This document shows positions 34,947 to 42,251 of a stretch of 64,000 bases of DNA, one piece after another. Position 1 is the first letter of the stretch. The number at the start of each line of letters is the position of its first letter. The stretch is taken from positions 32,509-96,508 of the forward strand of contig JBEIIG010000006.1 in assembly GCA_040380855.1 (NCBI GenBank). The letters are read 5' to 3'. The stretch comes from VFMC01 sp040380855 (lineage in GTDB: Bacteria; Actinomycetota; Acidimicrobiia; Acidimicrobiales; Ilumatobacteraceae). Made by a program: the position numbers and the translations under genes. The notes under the pieces are model-generated. The model worked only from the letters and a program-made list of their open reading frames with translations, was not told the DNA's origin and did no database searches.

Positions 34947-34998
34947 ACGGGCAGTATGTCAGCCCCCGCAGCCGTCGCCCGCAGCACCCCGAGGCCGA

Positions 34999-35310
34999 TC
35001 AGCGGTAGGGATCGTTGTCGCTGAGTGGCTCGTCCCACCACTCACCGGGCACACCCTTGGCCTCCCAGTCGGGAAAGGGGTAGATGCAGTTCACCGGGCA
35101 AGCGGGCAGGCACTTGTCGCAGCCACTGCAGAGTTCGGGGATGATCACCACATCGGGCCCATGGTTGAAGATCGCCCCGAAGTGCGGCGGGCAATGGCGC
35201 AGGCACGCATCGCAGTTGATGCACTCGAGCATTTCGATGCGCACCGGCAGGTTCTTCCACTTGGGGTTGCGGGTACGGGTCTCGATCCGCTCGGCTCGTG
35301 AGGTGCCCAT
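34999..35310 (-). CDS. Ferredoxin, two [4Fe-4S] clusters
   Basis: 103 residues. Two C-x2-C-x2-C-x3-CP motifs: CINCDACLRHCP (about 30-41) and CSGCDKCLPACP (about 62-73), so 2[4Fe-4S]. The tail DWEAKGVPGEWWDEPLSDNDPYR is extended and aromatic. It is a small electron carrier; its partner is not obvious locally, though an indolepyruvate:ferredoxin oxidoreductase lies 7 kb away. First gene of the fdx-hydrolase-lgt-hydratase operon. Confidence 0.9.
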   Translation of the reverse strand: MGTSRAERIETRTRNPKWKNLPVRIEMLECINCDACLRHCPPHFGAIFNHGPDVVIIPELCSGCDKCLPACPVNCIYPFPDWEAKGVPGEWWDEPLSDNDPYR

Positions 35311-35316
35311 CTGGCC

Positions 35317-35322
35317 AGTGTA
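35317..35322 (-). promoter_or_regulatory. -10 hexamer TACACT of the ferredoxin operon
   Basis: It ends 6 nt before ATG 35310 (minus strand), again leaderless. Confidence 0.5.
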
Positions 35323-35373
35323 GGCAGCCGTCCGGTGCCGCCGCCGAGCGGCGCAGGCGTTCGGCGGCCTGCC

Positions 35374-35389
35374 TTGACCGAACGGTCAA
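35374..35389. promoter_or_regulatory. TetR-type palindromic operator
   Basis: The arms TTGACCG and CGGTCAA flank a central AA: a perfect 16-bp palindrome 21 nt before the TetR start. It lies in the 99-bp divergent spacer, so it could also act on the ferredoxin operon. Confidence 0.8.
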
Positions 35390-35409
35390 GCAGGTGATCG
35401 ACTGGCCGG

Positions 35410-36021
35410 GTGACCGCGACCGCGAGCCGCACGCATACCGAGCAGGGCCTCGAGCGCAAGCACCAACTCCTCGAAGCTGCCGCCCGGTTGTTCTCGACCA
35501 AGGGCTACTCGAGCACGCGTATCGCCGACATCTGCGCCGAGGCCGGTGTGGCGAAGGGGTTGATGTACTGGTACTTCCCCACCAAACAGAGCCTGTTCGC
35601 CGAACTGGTGCGCACCATGCGCCAGCAACTGCGTCGCACCCAGGCAGCAGCGATGGACCCCGCCGCCGATCCGATCACACGCATCCGCCAGGGCACGGTC
35701 GCCAGCGTGCTGTTCATGGCCGAGCACCGCGAGTACTTCGCGCTGCTCGATGTCGAGCGCGGCGACGACGAGGTGGCCGGCATCCTGCGGGCCGGCAGCG
35801 ACGTGTACGCCAACGACCTGGTGCGCCTGGTGCGCGAGGCCCAGCGCGCCGGGCAACTCCCCGATGCCGATCCGCAGTTGTACGCCACCGGCGTGATGGG
35901 CGCCGTGGCGTCGTTCAGCCATGCGCTGCGTCACGGCAGCATCGAGGTGCCGGCGCACGAGTTGGCGGCATTCGTCGGCGACTGGGTGGCCCGCGCTCTC
36001 ATCGGCCCCGGGCACCACTGA
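35410..36021 (+). CDS. TetR/AcrR family transcriptional regulator
   Basis: 203 residues from GTG 35410. HTH: LEAAARLFSTKGYSSTRIADICAEAGVAKGLMYWYFPTKQSLF (about 20-62). The helical C-terminal half is the ligand and dimer domain; the ligand is unknown. The perfect palindrome directly upstream is the likely autoregulatory site. It is divergent from the ferredoxin-lgt-hydratase operon; TetR proteins of this type often sense acyl-CoAs or lipophilic compounds, so control of that operon is plausible. Confidence 0.9.
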   Translation: MTATASRTHTEQGLERKHQLLEAAARLFSTKGYSSTRIADICAEAGVAKGLMYWYFPTKQSLFAELVRTMRQQLRRTQAAAMDPAADPITRIRQGTVASVLFMAEHREYFALLDVERGDDEVAGILRAGSDVYANDLVRLVREAQRAGQLPDADPQLYATGVMGAVASFSHALRHGSIEVPAHELAAFVGDWVARALIGPGHH

Positions 36022-36027
36022 CGACAG

Positions 36028-36042
36028 CCCTCGCGCGGAGGG
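36028..36042. terminator. Possible bidirectional hairpin between convergent genes
   Basis: CCCTC and GAGGG pair around GCGCG, 7 nt past the TetR stop. No T-tract. Confidence 0.35.
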
Positions 36043-36064
36043 GCCGCCGGGGCCGCGGTGCCGA

Positions 36065-37984
36065 TCAGCGGTCGGGGTCGTCGAGTTCGGTAAACAGACC
36101 GAGCATCTCGACCCGAGGCATGGGCCGCGTGGCGTCGGCCTCACCGTTCGGCGTCGAGCCACCGATCTGACGCGGCAGGCCGACCTGACGAGTCAACCCC
36201 AGTTGCTGCGCTGTCGCCGAGGTGCTGCGCAACTGCGACCGCTCGGCCAGGTCGTCGGCAAGGTCGACAGCGATCTCAGGATGTGCCCGCAGCATGATCT
36301 GCAAGAACGCGTCGACGATGCGGGGCTCGAAGTGCAACTCGCTCGACGCAATGATGTACCGGATCGCTTCGAGCATCGACCAGGCCCGTTTGTAGGGACG
36401 CTCGCTGCGCAGCGCGTCGTACACATCGGCCACGGCGACGATGCGACCCGACAGCGGGATCGACGTGCCGATGAGGCCGCTGGGGTACCCGGTGCCGTCC
36501 CACCGTTCGTGGTGGTTCAACGCCACCTCGGCAGCGAGCTGGATGAGGGGCGAACTGCTGCCCGACAGGATCTCGGCGCCCACGGTGGTGTGTGTCTTCA
36601 TCACCTCGAACTCGGCCGAGGTGAGCGGGCCGGCCTTCAGCAGGATCGCATCGGGAACGGCCACCTTGCCGATGTCGTGCAGCCGGCCGGCCAACCGCAG
36701 ACGGTCGGCGAACTCGGCGCTCTCGCCCAACTCGGTGGCGATCTCGCGGGCCAGGTCGCCCACCCGGATGGTGTGCTCGCCCGTATCGGTGTCGCGGAAC
36801 TCGGCGATCACGGCAAGACGTTGGAAGGCCTCGAGTTGGTACTCCTCGAGGTCGTAGGTGCGTCCGCGCACCATCTCTTCGAGCTCACCGGTGCGCAACC
36901 GCAGGATCTCGGCCTGCTGTCGAGCCGCCTCGGTGTCGTGCGCGATCTGGAGGGTCTTGATCCGCAGATCGGTGCCACGGCTGAACAGCACCGAATGCTT
37001 CTCGAAGCGAGCTTCCTGGTGGGTGAGTGCGTGGTCGAGCTGACCGAGCGTCTTGTACAGCTCGGCCAACTGCGTGTGGCAGCGCAATTCGAGCTCGAGC
37101 AGCGACTCCTCCGATGCGATGTGCAGCGCGCGACGCACCTGGCTGACCGCCGCCTCGAGGCGGCCCGCTGATTGCTGCAGTTGCCCGCGGGCGAGCGCCA
37201 GCGTGCAGCGCGAGGTGGCCGCGGCGGCGCGGTCGGTCTCGTCGAATGTCGAACGTTCGGCCTCGGCCAGGCAGGTCTCGGCCTGATCGAACGCACCGAG
37301 CGCGCAGTACGAGGTGGCGAGTTGGGCCAGGACGCGCGGCACCCAGTCGGCGTAGTGCACGCGGGCCAGTTCCAGCGCCGACTCGCCGAGACTCACGGCC
37401 AGGAGGTGCTCGTTGCGCTGGGCTCGCACTTCGGCCATGTTGGCCAGGGTGACCATCTCGTGTTCGCGGCGACCCTCGCTGCGGTTGGCCGTGAGGGCTG
37501 CCTCGTAGGTGACGAGCGCCCGATCGGTGTCGCCGAGCGAATGATGGATGATCGCGATGGTGTTGAGCGGCGGACCCTCGCCCCCGGGAGTCCCGGAGAG
37601 GCGGTGCACCTCGAGCGACTGGAGCGCGGCATCGAGTGCGTCGGAGTAGTTCCCGGCGTCGTAGTGGATGAGACCGAGCATCATCGTCGCTCGGGCCTCG
37701 ATCGCCGAGCTGCCCGATCGACCGGCGAGATCGCGAGCGTCGAGCGCGACCGAGAAGGCAGTATCGGCTTGCCCCGAGCGGTACGCGATCGACGCCAGCC
37801 GATAGAGCGCCTCGGCCTCGCCGACTTGATCCTCGAGTGTGTGCGCCAGCACGCGCGCCTGCTGGGCCATCGACCGTGCGGCGTCGATGTCGGAACCCTC
37901 GCAGGCGGCTGCGTCGTCGAGCAGCTCGCGCAGCGATTTCGCCACCGGGGTGCCCTCGGCAGTCGGCGTGATGCGGATAGCCAT
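36065..37984 (-). CDS. TPR-repeat protein with HD-GYP cyclic-di-GMP phosphodiesterase domain
   Basis: 639 residues. Residues ~15-370 are TPR-like helical hairpins (EAEALYRLASIAYRSGQ, AEVRAQRNEHLLAVSLGESALELA), then a coiled-coil-like stretch (EAARQQAEILRLRTGELEEMV). The HD-GYP domain follows, complete with RLHDIGK, a downstream His in MKTHTTVGAEIL, NHHERWDGTGYP, and IVAVADVYDAL. This would hydrolyse c-di-GMP in the cytoplasm. Most HD-GYP proteins pair with a receiver, GAF or PAS input; TPR input is less common. AAGGAGGTG just before ATG 37984 is the best ribosome site in the window. Confidence 0.92.
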   Translation of the reverse strand: MAIRITPTAEGTPVAKSLRELLDDAAACEGSDIDAARSMAQQARVLAHTLEDQVGEAEALYRLASIAYRSGQADTAFSVALDARDLAGRSGSSAIEARATMMLGLIHYDAGNYSDALDAALQSLEVHRLSGTPGGEGPPLNTIAIIHHSLGDTDRALVTYEAALTANRSEGRREHEMVTLANMAEVRAQRNEHLLAVSLGESALELARVHYADWVPRVLAQLATSYCALGAFDQAETCLAEAERSTFDETDRAAAATSRCTLALARGQLQQSAGRLEAAVSQVRRALHIASEESLLELELRCHTQLAELYKTLGQLDHALTHQEARFEKHSVLFSRGTDLRIKTLQIAHDTEAARQQAEILRLRTGELEEMVRGRTYDLEEYQLEAFQRLAVIAEFRDTDTGEHTIRVGDLAREIATELGESAEFADRLRLAGRLHDIGKVAVPDAILLKAGPLTSAEFEVMKTHTTVGAEILSGSSSPLIQLAAEVALNHHERWDGTGYPSGLIGTSIPLSGRIVAVADVYDALRSERPYKRAWSMLEAIRYIIASSELHFEPRIVDAFLQIMLRAHPEIAVDLADDLAERSQLRSTSATAQQLGLTRQVGLPRQIGGSTPNGEADATRPMPRVEMLGLFTELDDPDR

Positions 37985-38037
37985 GGGCACCTCCTTCAGT
38001 TTCGCGGCGAGCCGATGACCTGTTCGGCCGGGACTAC

Positions 38038-38051
38038 TGTCCGGCCGGACA
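38038..38051. promoter_or_regulatory. 14-bp perfect palindrome upstream of the HD-GYP gene
   Basis: TGTCCGGCCGGACA is its own reverse complement and lies 54 nt before the HD-GYP start within a 207-bp divergent spacer. It is a candidate operator. The spacer also carries the protease -10 near its other end, and otherwise nothing I can name. Confidence 0.45.
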
Positions 38052-38178
38052 TGTCGTTGACAACATGGACGATGGCATGACACGCGCCGCGAGCCGCGGC
38101 CGAGTTCGCGGGCGAGATTACCGACTGTGCTTCTCGCAGCGGGGGATCACCCCGTCTCCGACACGTGGCGACGACTCG

Positions 38179-38184
38179 TATCGT
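38179..38184 (+). promoter_or_regulatory. -10 hexamer TATCGT of the M48 protease gene
   Basis: It ends 7 nt before ATG 38192 and selects it over GTG 38165. Confidence 0.5.
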
Positions 38185-38191
38185 GTGGCCG

Positions 38192-39088
38192 ATGAGCACC
38201 ACGTCGCGACGCATCGAATCGTCGGCCGTCGCCGCGCTCGCGCCGGCACTCACCGTGCTCCCCGTCTCGCTCGTCGCCCTCGCCGTGTTCTGGGTGCCGG
38301 TGCATCTCGTCTGGGACATCGCCTACGGCTGGTTCGTCGTGGGCTACCTGGCCGCAGCGGTGTTGTTGTTCGTGCGCCCCGTGCAGGTGAGCGTGCTCAC
38401 TCGCCTCCTCGGCGCGCGTCCACCCGACCGGGGCGAACGCGCCCGACTCGAGACCGCGTGGCGCTCGGTGCTCGACGCGGCGGGGCTTCCGTCGCACCGG
38501 TACGTGCTGGCCGTACTGCCGTCCGACGAACTGAATGCGTTCGCGTGTGGTGGCCACCTCGTGGTCGTGACGACACTGGCGATCGACACCCTGCCACGCG
38601 ACGAACTGGCCGGAGTGCTGGCCCACGAGTTGAGCCACCACCTCGGCTTCCACACCGTGGCCCTCACGGTCGCGCAGTGGCTCAGCGTCCCGGTGCTGCT
38701 GCTCGCCCGGGTCGGCTTCTTCTTCCAGAACGTGGCGTCGGCTGCCACGTCGAGTTACGCCAGTCATTCGGCGGCGCTCACCGCCGTGGGCCGAATCGTC
38801 AGTGCGTTGCTCACCGCCGCGTCGTGGGTGTTCCTCACCGGTCTGATCGTCGCCAATGCTGTGGGCAACGTGGCCGGGAAGGGCTCGGAGTTCCAGGCCG
38901 ACGCACGCGCCGTGCAGCTGGGCTTCGGTCGCGAGCTGTCGAGCGCCCTGCGTCGCGTGGTGTCGATGGGCGGAGGCACTCGGCCGAACACGTGGCGGGA
39001 ACGCCTCGGTGCGACGCATCCACCGGCGCGCACCCGCATCGCCAAGATCGAGGCCACGAGGCGCGCAAGAGCCTCGGCGCGCCCCTAG
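38192..39088 (+). CDS. M48-family membrane zinc protease
   Basis: 298 residues. Two N-terminal membrane helices (about 15-65), then FACGGHLVVVTTLAIDTL and the zinc site LAHELSHHLG (HExxH), two more membrane segments, and the third-ligand Glu in KGSEFQADARAVQLG (ExxxD). The C-terminal THPPARTRIAKIE motif is typical of M48/HtpX proteases. The catalytic site faces the cytoplasm in HtpX; here it probably degrades misfolded membrane proteins. Its stop codon TAG is part of the promoter of the ABC transporter gene that follows. Confidence 0.88.
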   Translation: MSTTSRRIESSAVAALAPALTVLPVSLVALAVFWVPVHLVWDIAYGWFVVGYLAAAVLLFVRPVQVSVLTRLLGARPPDRGERARLETAWRSVLDAAGLPSHRYVLAVLPSDELNAFACGGHLVVVTTLAIDTLPRDELAGVLAHELSHHLGFHTVALTVAQWLSVPVLLLARVGFFFQNVASAATSSYASHSAALTAVGRIVSALLTAASWVFLTGLIVANAVGNVAGKGSEFQADARAVQLGFGRELSSALRRVVSMGGGTRPNTWRERLGATHPPARTRIAKIEATRRARASARP

Positions 39089-39091
39089 CGT
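39086..39091 (+). promoter_or_regulatory. -10 hexamer TAGCGT fused to the protease stop codon
   Basis: TAG (39086-39088) ends the protease gene and begins the TAGCGT hexamer, which ends 8 nt before ATG 39100. Confidence 0.5.
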
Positions 39092-39099
39092 CATCGCAC

Positions 39100-40050
39100 A
39101 TGGCTGCATCCATCGAAGCGATCGACCTGGTACGCCGGTTTGGCGACACCGAGGCCGTGGCGGGCGTGTCGCTCGCCATCGCCCCTGGCGAGATCTACGG
39201 CTTCCTCGGTCCCAACGGCGCCGGCAAGAGCACGACGGTGCGCGTGCTCACCACGCTGCTCGCCCCCACCAGTGGCGATGCCATCGTGGCGGGCCACAGC
39301 GTGCGCACCGCCCCCGAGCAGGTTCGCCTGCGCATCGGGGTGGCGTTGCAGGAGGCCGCGCTCGATCCGAAACAGACGGGCCGCGAACTGCTCGACATGC
39401 AGGGCCGCCTGTACGGGCTGTCGCGGAGCGAGCGCGCTCAGCGCCTCGACGACCTGCTGCAACTCGTGTCGATCGGCGACGCCATCGACCGACGCATCGG
39501 CACCTACTCGGGCGGCATGAAGCGTCGCCTCGACCTGGCCGCGGCGCTGGTGCACCAGCCCGATGTGCTCTTCCTCGACGAGCCCACCACCGGCCTCGAC
39601 CCGGCAAGTCGGGCGTCGGTGTGGGACGAGGTGCGCTACCTGAACGAGGAGTTGGGCATGACCATCTTCCTCACCACCCAGTACCTCGAGGAAGCCGATG
39701 CGTTGGCCCACCGGGTGGGCATCATCGCCCGCGGCCGCATCGTGGCCGAGGGCACGCCCACCGAGTTGAAGCGCCAGATCGGCAGCGATGTCATCGTCGT
39801 GCACACCGGGCGAGGTGGCACCGACCCGGTGGTCGCCGCGCTCGCAGAGGTGGCCGGTCTCGACCGCATCGAGACGAGCGGCCACGAGGTGCTCATCTCG
39901 GTCAGCAACGGCGCCGCCGCCATCAGCCCGGTGGCAGTGGCGCTGGCCGAGGCGAGCATCCAGGTGGAGGGCCTCACCCTGCGCACCCCCACCCTCGACG
40001 ACGTGTTCCTGCACACCACCGGTGTGCGCCTGCAGGAGGATGCAGCATGA
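39100..40050 (+). CDS. ABC exporter ATPase (DrrA-like)
   Basis: 316 residues. Walker A GPNGAGKST, Q-loop LQEAALDPKQTGRELLDMQ, signature YSGGMKRR, Walker B VLFLDEPTTGLDP, and switch His replaced by Gln in FLTTQYLEEADAL, as in DrrA/NodI-type drug and lipid exporters. The C-terminal ~80 residues form the DrrA-like tail. It pairs with the ABC-2 permease that overlaps its stop (ATGA). Cargo unknown. Confidence 0.92.
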   Translation: MAASIEAIDLVRRFGDTEAVAGVSLAIAPGEIYGFLGPNGAGKSTTVRVLTTLLAPTSGDAIVAGHSVRTAPEQVRLRIGVALQEAALDPKQTGRELLDMQGRLYGLSRSERAQRLDDLLQLVSIGDAIDRRIGTYSGGMKRRLDLAAALVHQPDVLFLDEPTTGLDPASRASVWDEVRYLNEELGMTIFLTTQYLEEADALAHRVGIIARGRIVAEGTPTELKRQIGSDVIVVHTGRGGTDPVVAALAEVAGLDRIETSGHEVLISVSNGAAAISPVAVALAEASIQVEGLTLRTPTLDDVFLHTTGVRLQEDAA

Positions 40051-40862
40051 GCCTCGACAGTCCCCGCGTCCACTCGGGCCGCGTGCAGCCCCGCAGCGCC
40101 GGGTTCCTGCACGATCTGCGCACGGTGTCGCTGCGCGCCATCCGCCTCACGCTCCGCGAGCCCGAGGCGTTCCTCCCCGCGCTCGCCATCCCGGTGTTCT
40201 TCTTCGTGGTCAACGTGGGCGCGCTGCAGTCGTTCGTGGAAGGCAGCCTGCCACCCGGCTTCGACTACAAGGCGTTCCAACTGCCGGTGTCGGTGGTGTT
40301 CGCGGTCACGGGCGTGAGCCGGGCGAGTTCGCTCGTCATCGACATCCAGGACGGCTACTTCGACCGGTTGCTGCTCACCCCGGTGCGACGCGGCACACTG
40401 CTGCTCGGCCTGATGAGCGCCGACCTGGCCCTGATCCTGGCGCTCGCCGTACCGGTCACGCTGCTGGGCGTGCTGGTGGGTGTGTCGTCGGCCACCGGCG
40501 TGTTGGGGTTGCTCACCTTCGTCGTCGTCGCCGGGCTGTGGGGTCTCGCCTTCACCGGGTTCCCGTACGCGCTGGCGCTGCGCACCGGCAACCCCGCCGC
40601 GGTGAACAACGCGTTCTTGCTGTTCTTCCCGTTCGCCTTCCTCACCACTGCGTATCTGCCCAGCGCGCAGATGACCGGATGGCTCGCCACGGCGGCGAAG
40701 TTCAACCCGGTCACCTACCTGCTCGACGCGATGCGGGCACTGCTGATGGAAGGGTGGGAGTGGGAGCGCATCGGCAAGGGCCTGCTCGCCGTCGCCGTGG
40801 TGGGCGGCGTGTCGTTCGGGCTCGCCTTCGCGGCCCTGCGCGGTCGCGTCACCCGGTCGTAG
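40047..40862 (+). CDS. ABC-2 type permease (DrrB-like)
   Basis: 271 residues with six hydrophobic segments, the typical ABC-2 size. N-terminal cytoplasmic LREPEAFLPALAIPVFFFVVNVG, then YFDRLLLTPVRRGTLLLG, the domain marker region PFAFLTTAYLPSAQMTGWLATAAKFNPVTYLLDAMRALL. It forms a dimer with the DrrA-like ATPase and exports a drug- or lipid-like compound. Confidence 0.9.
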   Translation: MSLDSPRVHSGRVQPRSAGFLHDLRTVSLRAIRLTLREPEAFLPALAIPVFFFVVNVGALQSFVEGSLPPGFDYKAFQLPVSVVFAVTGVSRASSLVIDIQDGYFDRLLLTPVRRGTLLLGLMSADLALILALAVPVTLLGVLVGVSSATGVLGLLTFVVVAGLWGLAFTGFPYALALRTGNPAAVNNAFLLFFPFAFLTTAYLPSAQMTGWLATAAKFNPVTYLLDAMRALLMEGWEWERIGKGLLAVAVVGGVSFGLAFAALRGRVTRS

Positions 40863-40884
40863 ACCGGGTGTACCGGGTGGCGAC

Positions 40885-40890
40885 TACGGT
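40885..40890 (+). promoter_or_regulatory. -10 hexamer TACGGT of the hydrolase gene
   Basis: It ends 7 nt before ATG 40898, so this gene need not rely on the ABC operon. Confidence 0.5.
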
Positions 40891-40897
40891 GCCGCCC

Positions 40898-41659
40898 ATG
40901 CAACTCGCTCACGAGATCGTCGGCGACGGACCAGTCGCTGTCGTCGTCCATGGCATCACCGAATCGCGCGAGACCTGGCGACCGCTCTTCGGCCAGCTCG
41001 CCCGGCACTACCGCCTGATCGCCGTCGACCTGCGCGGTCACGGCCTCAGCGCACCGGGCGACGCATACGACCCCATCACCATGGCCAGCGATGTGCGCGA
41101 GACCGTGCTGGCATCCGGGGTCGCCGGTGTCGATGAGGCGCTGCTCGTCGGCCACTCGCTGGGCGGCATCGTGGTGAGCGCCTACGGCGCGATGTGCCCC
41201 ACACGAGGCATCGTCAACGTGGATCAGCCGCTGCGCCTGTCGGCGTTCAAGGAGGGCCTCAGCCAACTGGAACCGTTGCTGAAGGGCGATGCCGATTCCT
41301 TCGCCACGGCAATCGGGCTGGTGTTCGGTTCCATGGCGGGTGCGCTGTCTGCGGCCGAGGGGGCGCGCGTCGAGGCACTGCGACGCGCCGACCAGTCGGT
41401 GGTGTTGGGCATCTGGGGCACCGTGTTCGACTCGACACCCGACGAACTCGACGCCCAGGTCGATGCGCTGGCGGGTGGCATCACGGTGCCCTACCTCGCC
41501 CTGCACGGCATCGACCCCGGCGAGGGTTACGCAGCGTGGCTCACGGGTGCCGTGCCGTCGGCCACCTACGAGCTGTGGCCCGATGTGGGGCACTATCCGC
41601 ACCTGGTCCACCCCGAGCAGTTCCTCGACCGCCTCGCAGCGTTCGACCCGGCCCGCTGA
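40898..41659 (+). CDS. Alpha/beta hydrolase
   Basis: 253 residues. Oxyanion VVVHGITESRETW, nucleophile in LLVGHSLGGIVVS, acid probably Asp in LALHGIDPGEG, and His in PDVGHYPHLVHPEQFL. The DLRGHGLS motif is typical of hydrolase/peroxidase alpha/beta members. Cytoplasmic; substrate not readable. It follows the ABC exporter by 35 nt but has its own -10 box. Confidence 0.88.
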   Translation: MQLAHEIVGDGPVAVVVHGITESRETWRPLFGQLARHYRLIAVDLRGHGLSAPGDAYDPITMASDVRETVLASGVAGVDEALLVGHSLGGIVVSAYGAMCPTRGIVNVDQPLRLSAFKEGLSQLEPLLKGDADSFATAIGLVFGSMAGALSAAEGARVEALRRADQSVVLGIWGTVFDSTPDELDAQVDALAGGITVPYLALHGIDPGEGYAAWLTGAVPSATYELWPDVGHYPHLVHPEQFLDRLAAFDPAR

Positions 41660-41695
41660 GGCGTCACCCCGCCGCCTCCCGGGCAGCCAGCCGGT

Positions 41696-42202
41696 TCACC
41701 AGGCAGCGATCGGCGCCGTCGTGGCGCCCAGCACCGACGCGAACACCGCCGGTGCCACCTCGAGGTCGAGGCCACGCTTGCCCCCGCTCACGAAGATCGT
41801 GTCGTGCAGATCGCACGTCTCGTCGATCACCGTACGCAGCCGCTTCTTCTGGCCGAACGGGCTGATACCACCCACCACGTAGCCCGTGATGCGCTGCGCC
41901 GCGGCCGGGTCGCACATCTCCACCCGTTTGGCCCCCACGGCGGTCGCCATCTCCTTCAGCGACAACTGGGTGGTCACCGGCACGATGCCCACCGCCTGGC
42001 CCGACACGCGTCCGCCGCTGTCGATCACGTCGACGAGCAGGGTCTTGAACACCCGGTCGGCCTCCACGCCCAGCGCATCGGCGGCCACCATGCCGAACCC
42101 GCGGCCGCCGTCGAGGGCTGCGGCATCGTGCTCGAACTCGTGCACGACGTACAGCACACCGGCGCGTTCGAGTTCGACGATGGCCGGGGTGCCGCTGCGC
42201 AC
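41696..42202 (-). CDS. YbaK/EbsC-type aminoacyl-tRNA deacylase
   Basis: 168 residues. YbaK fold: YVVHEFEHDAAALDGGRGFGMVAADALGVEADRVFKTLLVD, VPVTTQLSLKEMATAVGAKRVEMCDPAAAQRITGYVVGGISPFG. The conserved Lys (FKTLL) and GGISPFG loop define the Cys-tRNA(Pro) deacylase group. It removes mischarged Cys from tRNA(Pro), or similar. GTG 42202 with TAGGGT 8 nt upstream. It diverges from the oxidoreductase gene across 49 bp. Confidence 0.92.
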   Translation of the reverse strand: MRSGTPAIVELERAGVLYVVHEFEHDAAALDGGRGFGMVAADALGVEADRVFKTLLVDVIDSGGRVSGQAVGIVPVTTQLSLKEMATAVGAKRVEMCDPAAAQRITGYVVGGISPFGQKKRLRTVIDETCDLHDTIFVSGGKRGLDLEVAPAVFASVLGATTAPIAAW

Positions 42203-42210
42203 GGCGTTCG

Positions 42211-42216
42211 ACCCTA
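42211..42216 (-). promoter_or_regulatory. -10 hexamer TAGGGT of the YbaK gene
   Basis: It ends 8 nt before GTG 42202 on the minus strand. Confidence 0.5.
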
Positions 42217-42239
42217 TCCGGATGCCGACGGTGCCGTGG

Positions 42240-42245
42240 CAGAAT
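42240..42245 (+). promoter_or_regulatory. Possible -10 CAGAAT of the oxidoreductase gene
   Basis: CAGAAT ends 6 nt before GTG 42252. It departs from TANNNT at the first base, so it is less certain. Confidence 0.35.
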
Positions 42246-42251
42246 GCCGAC

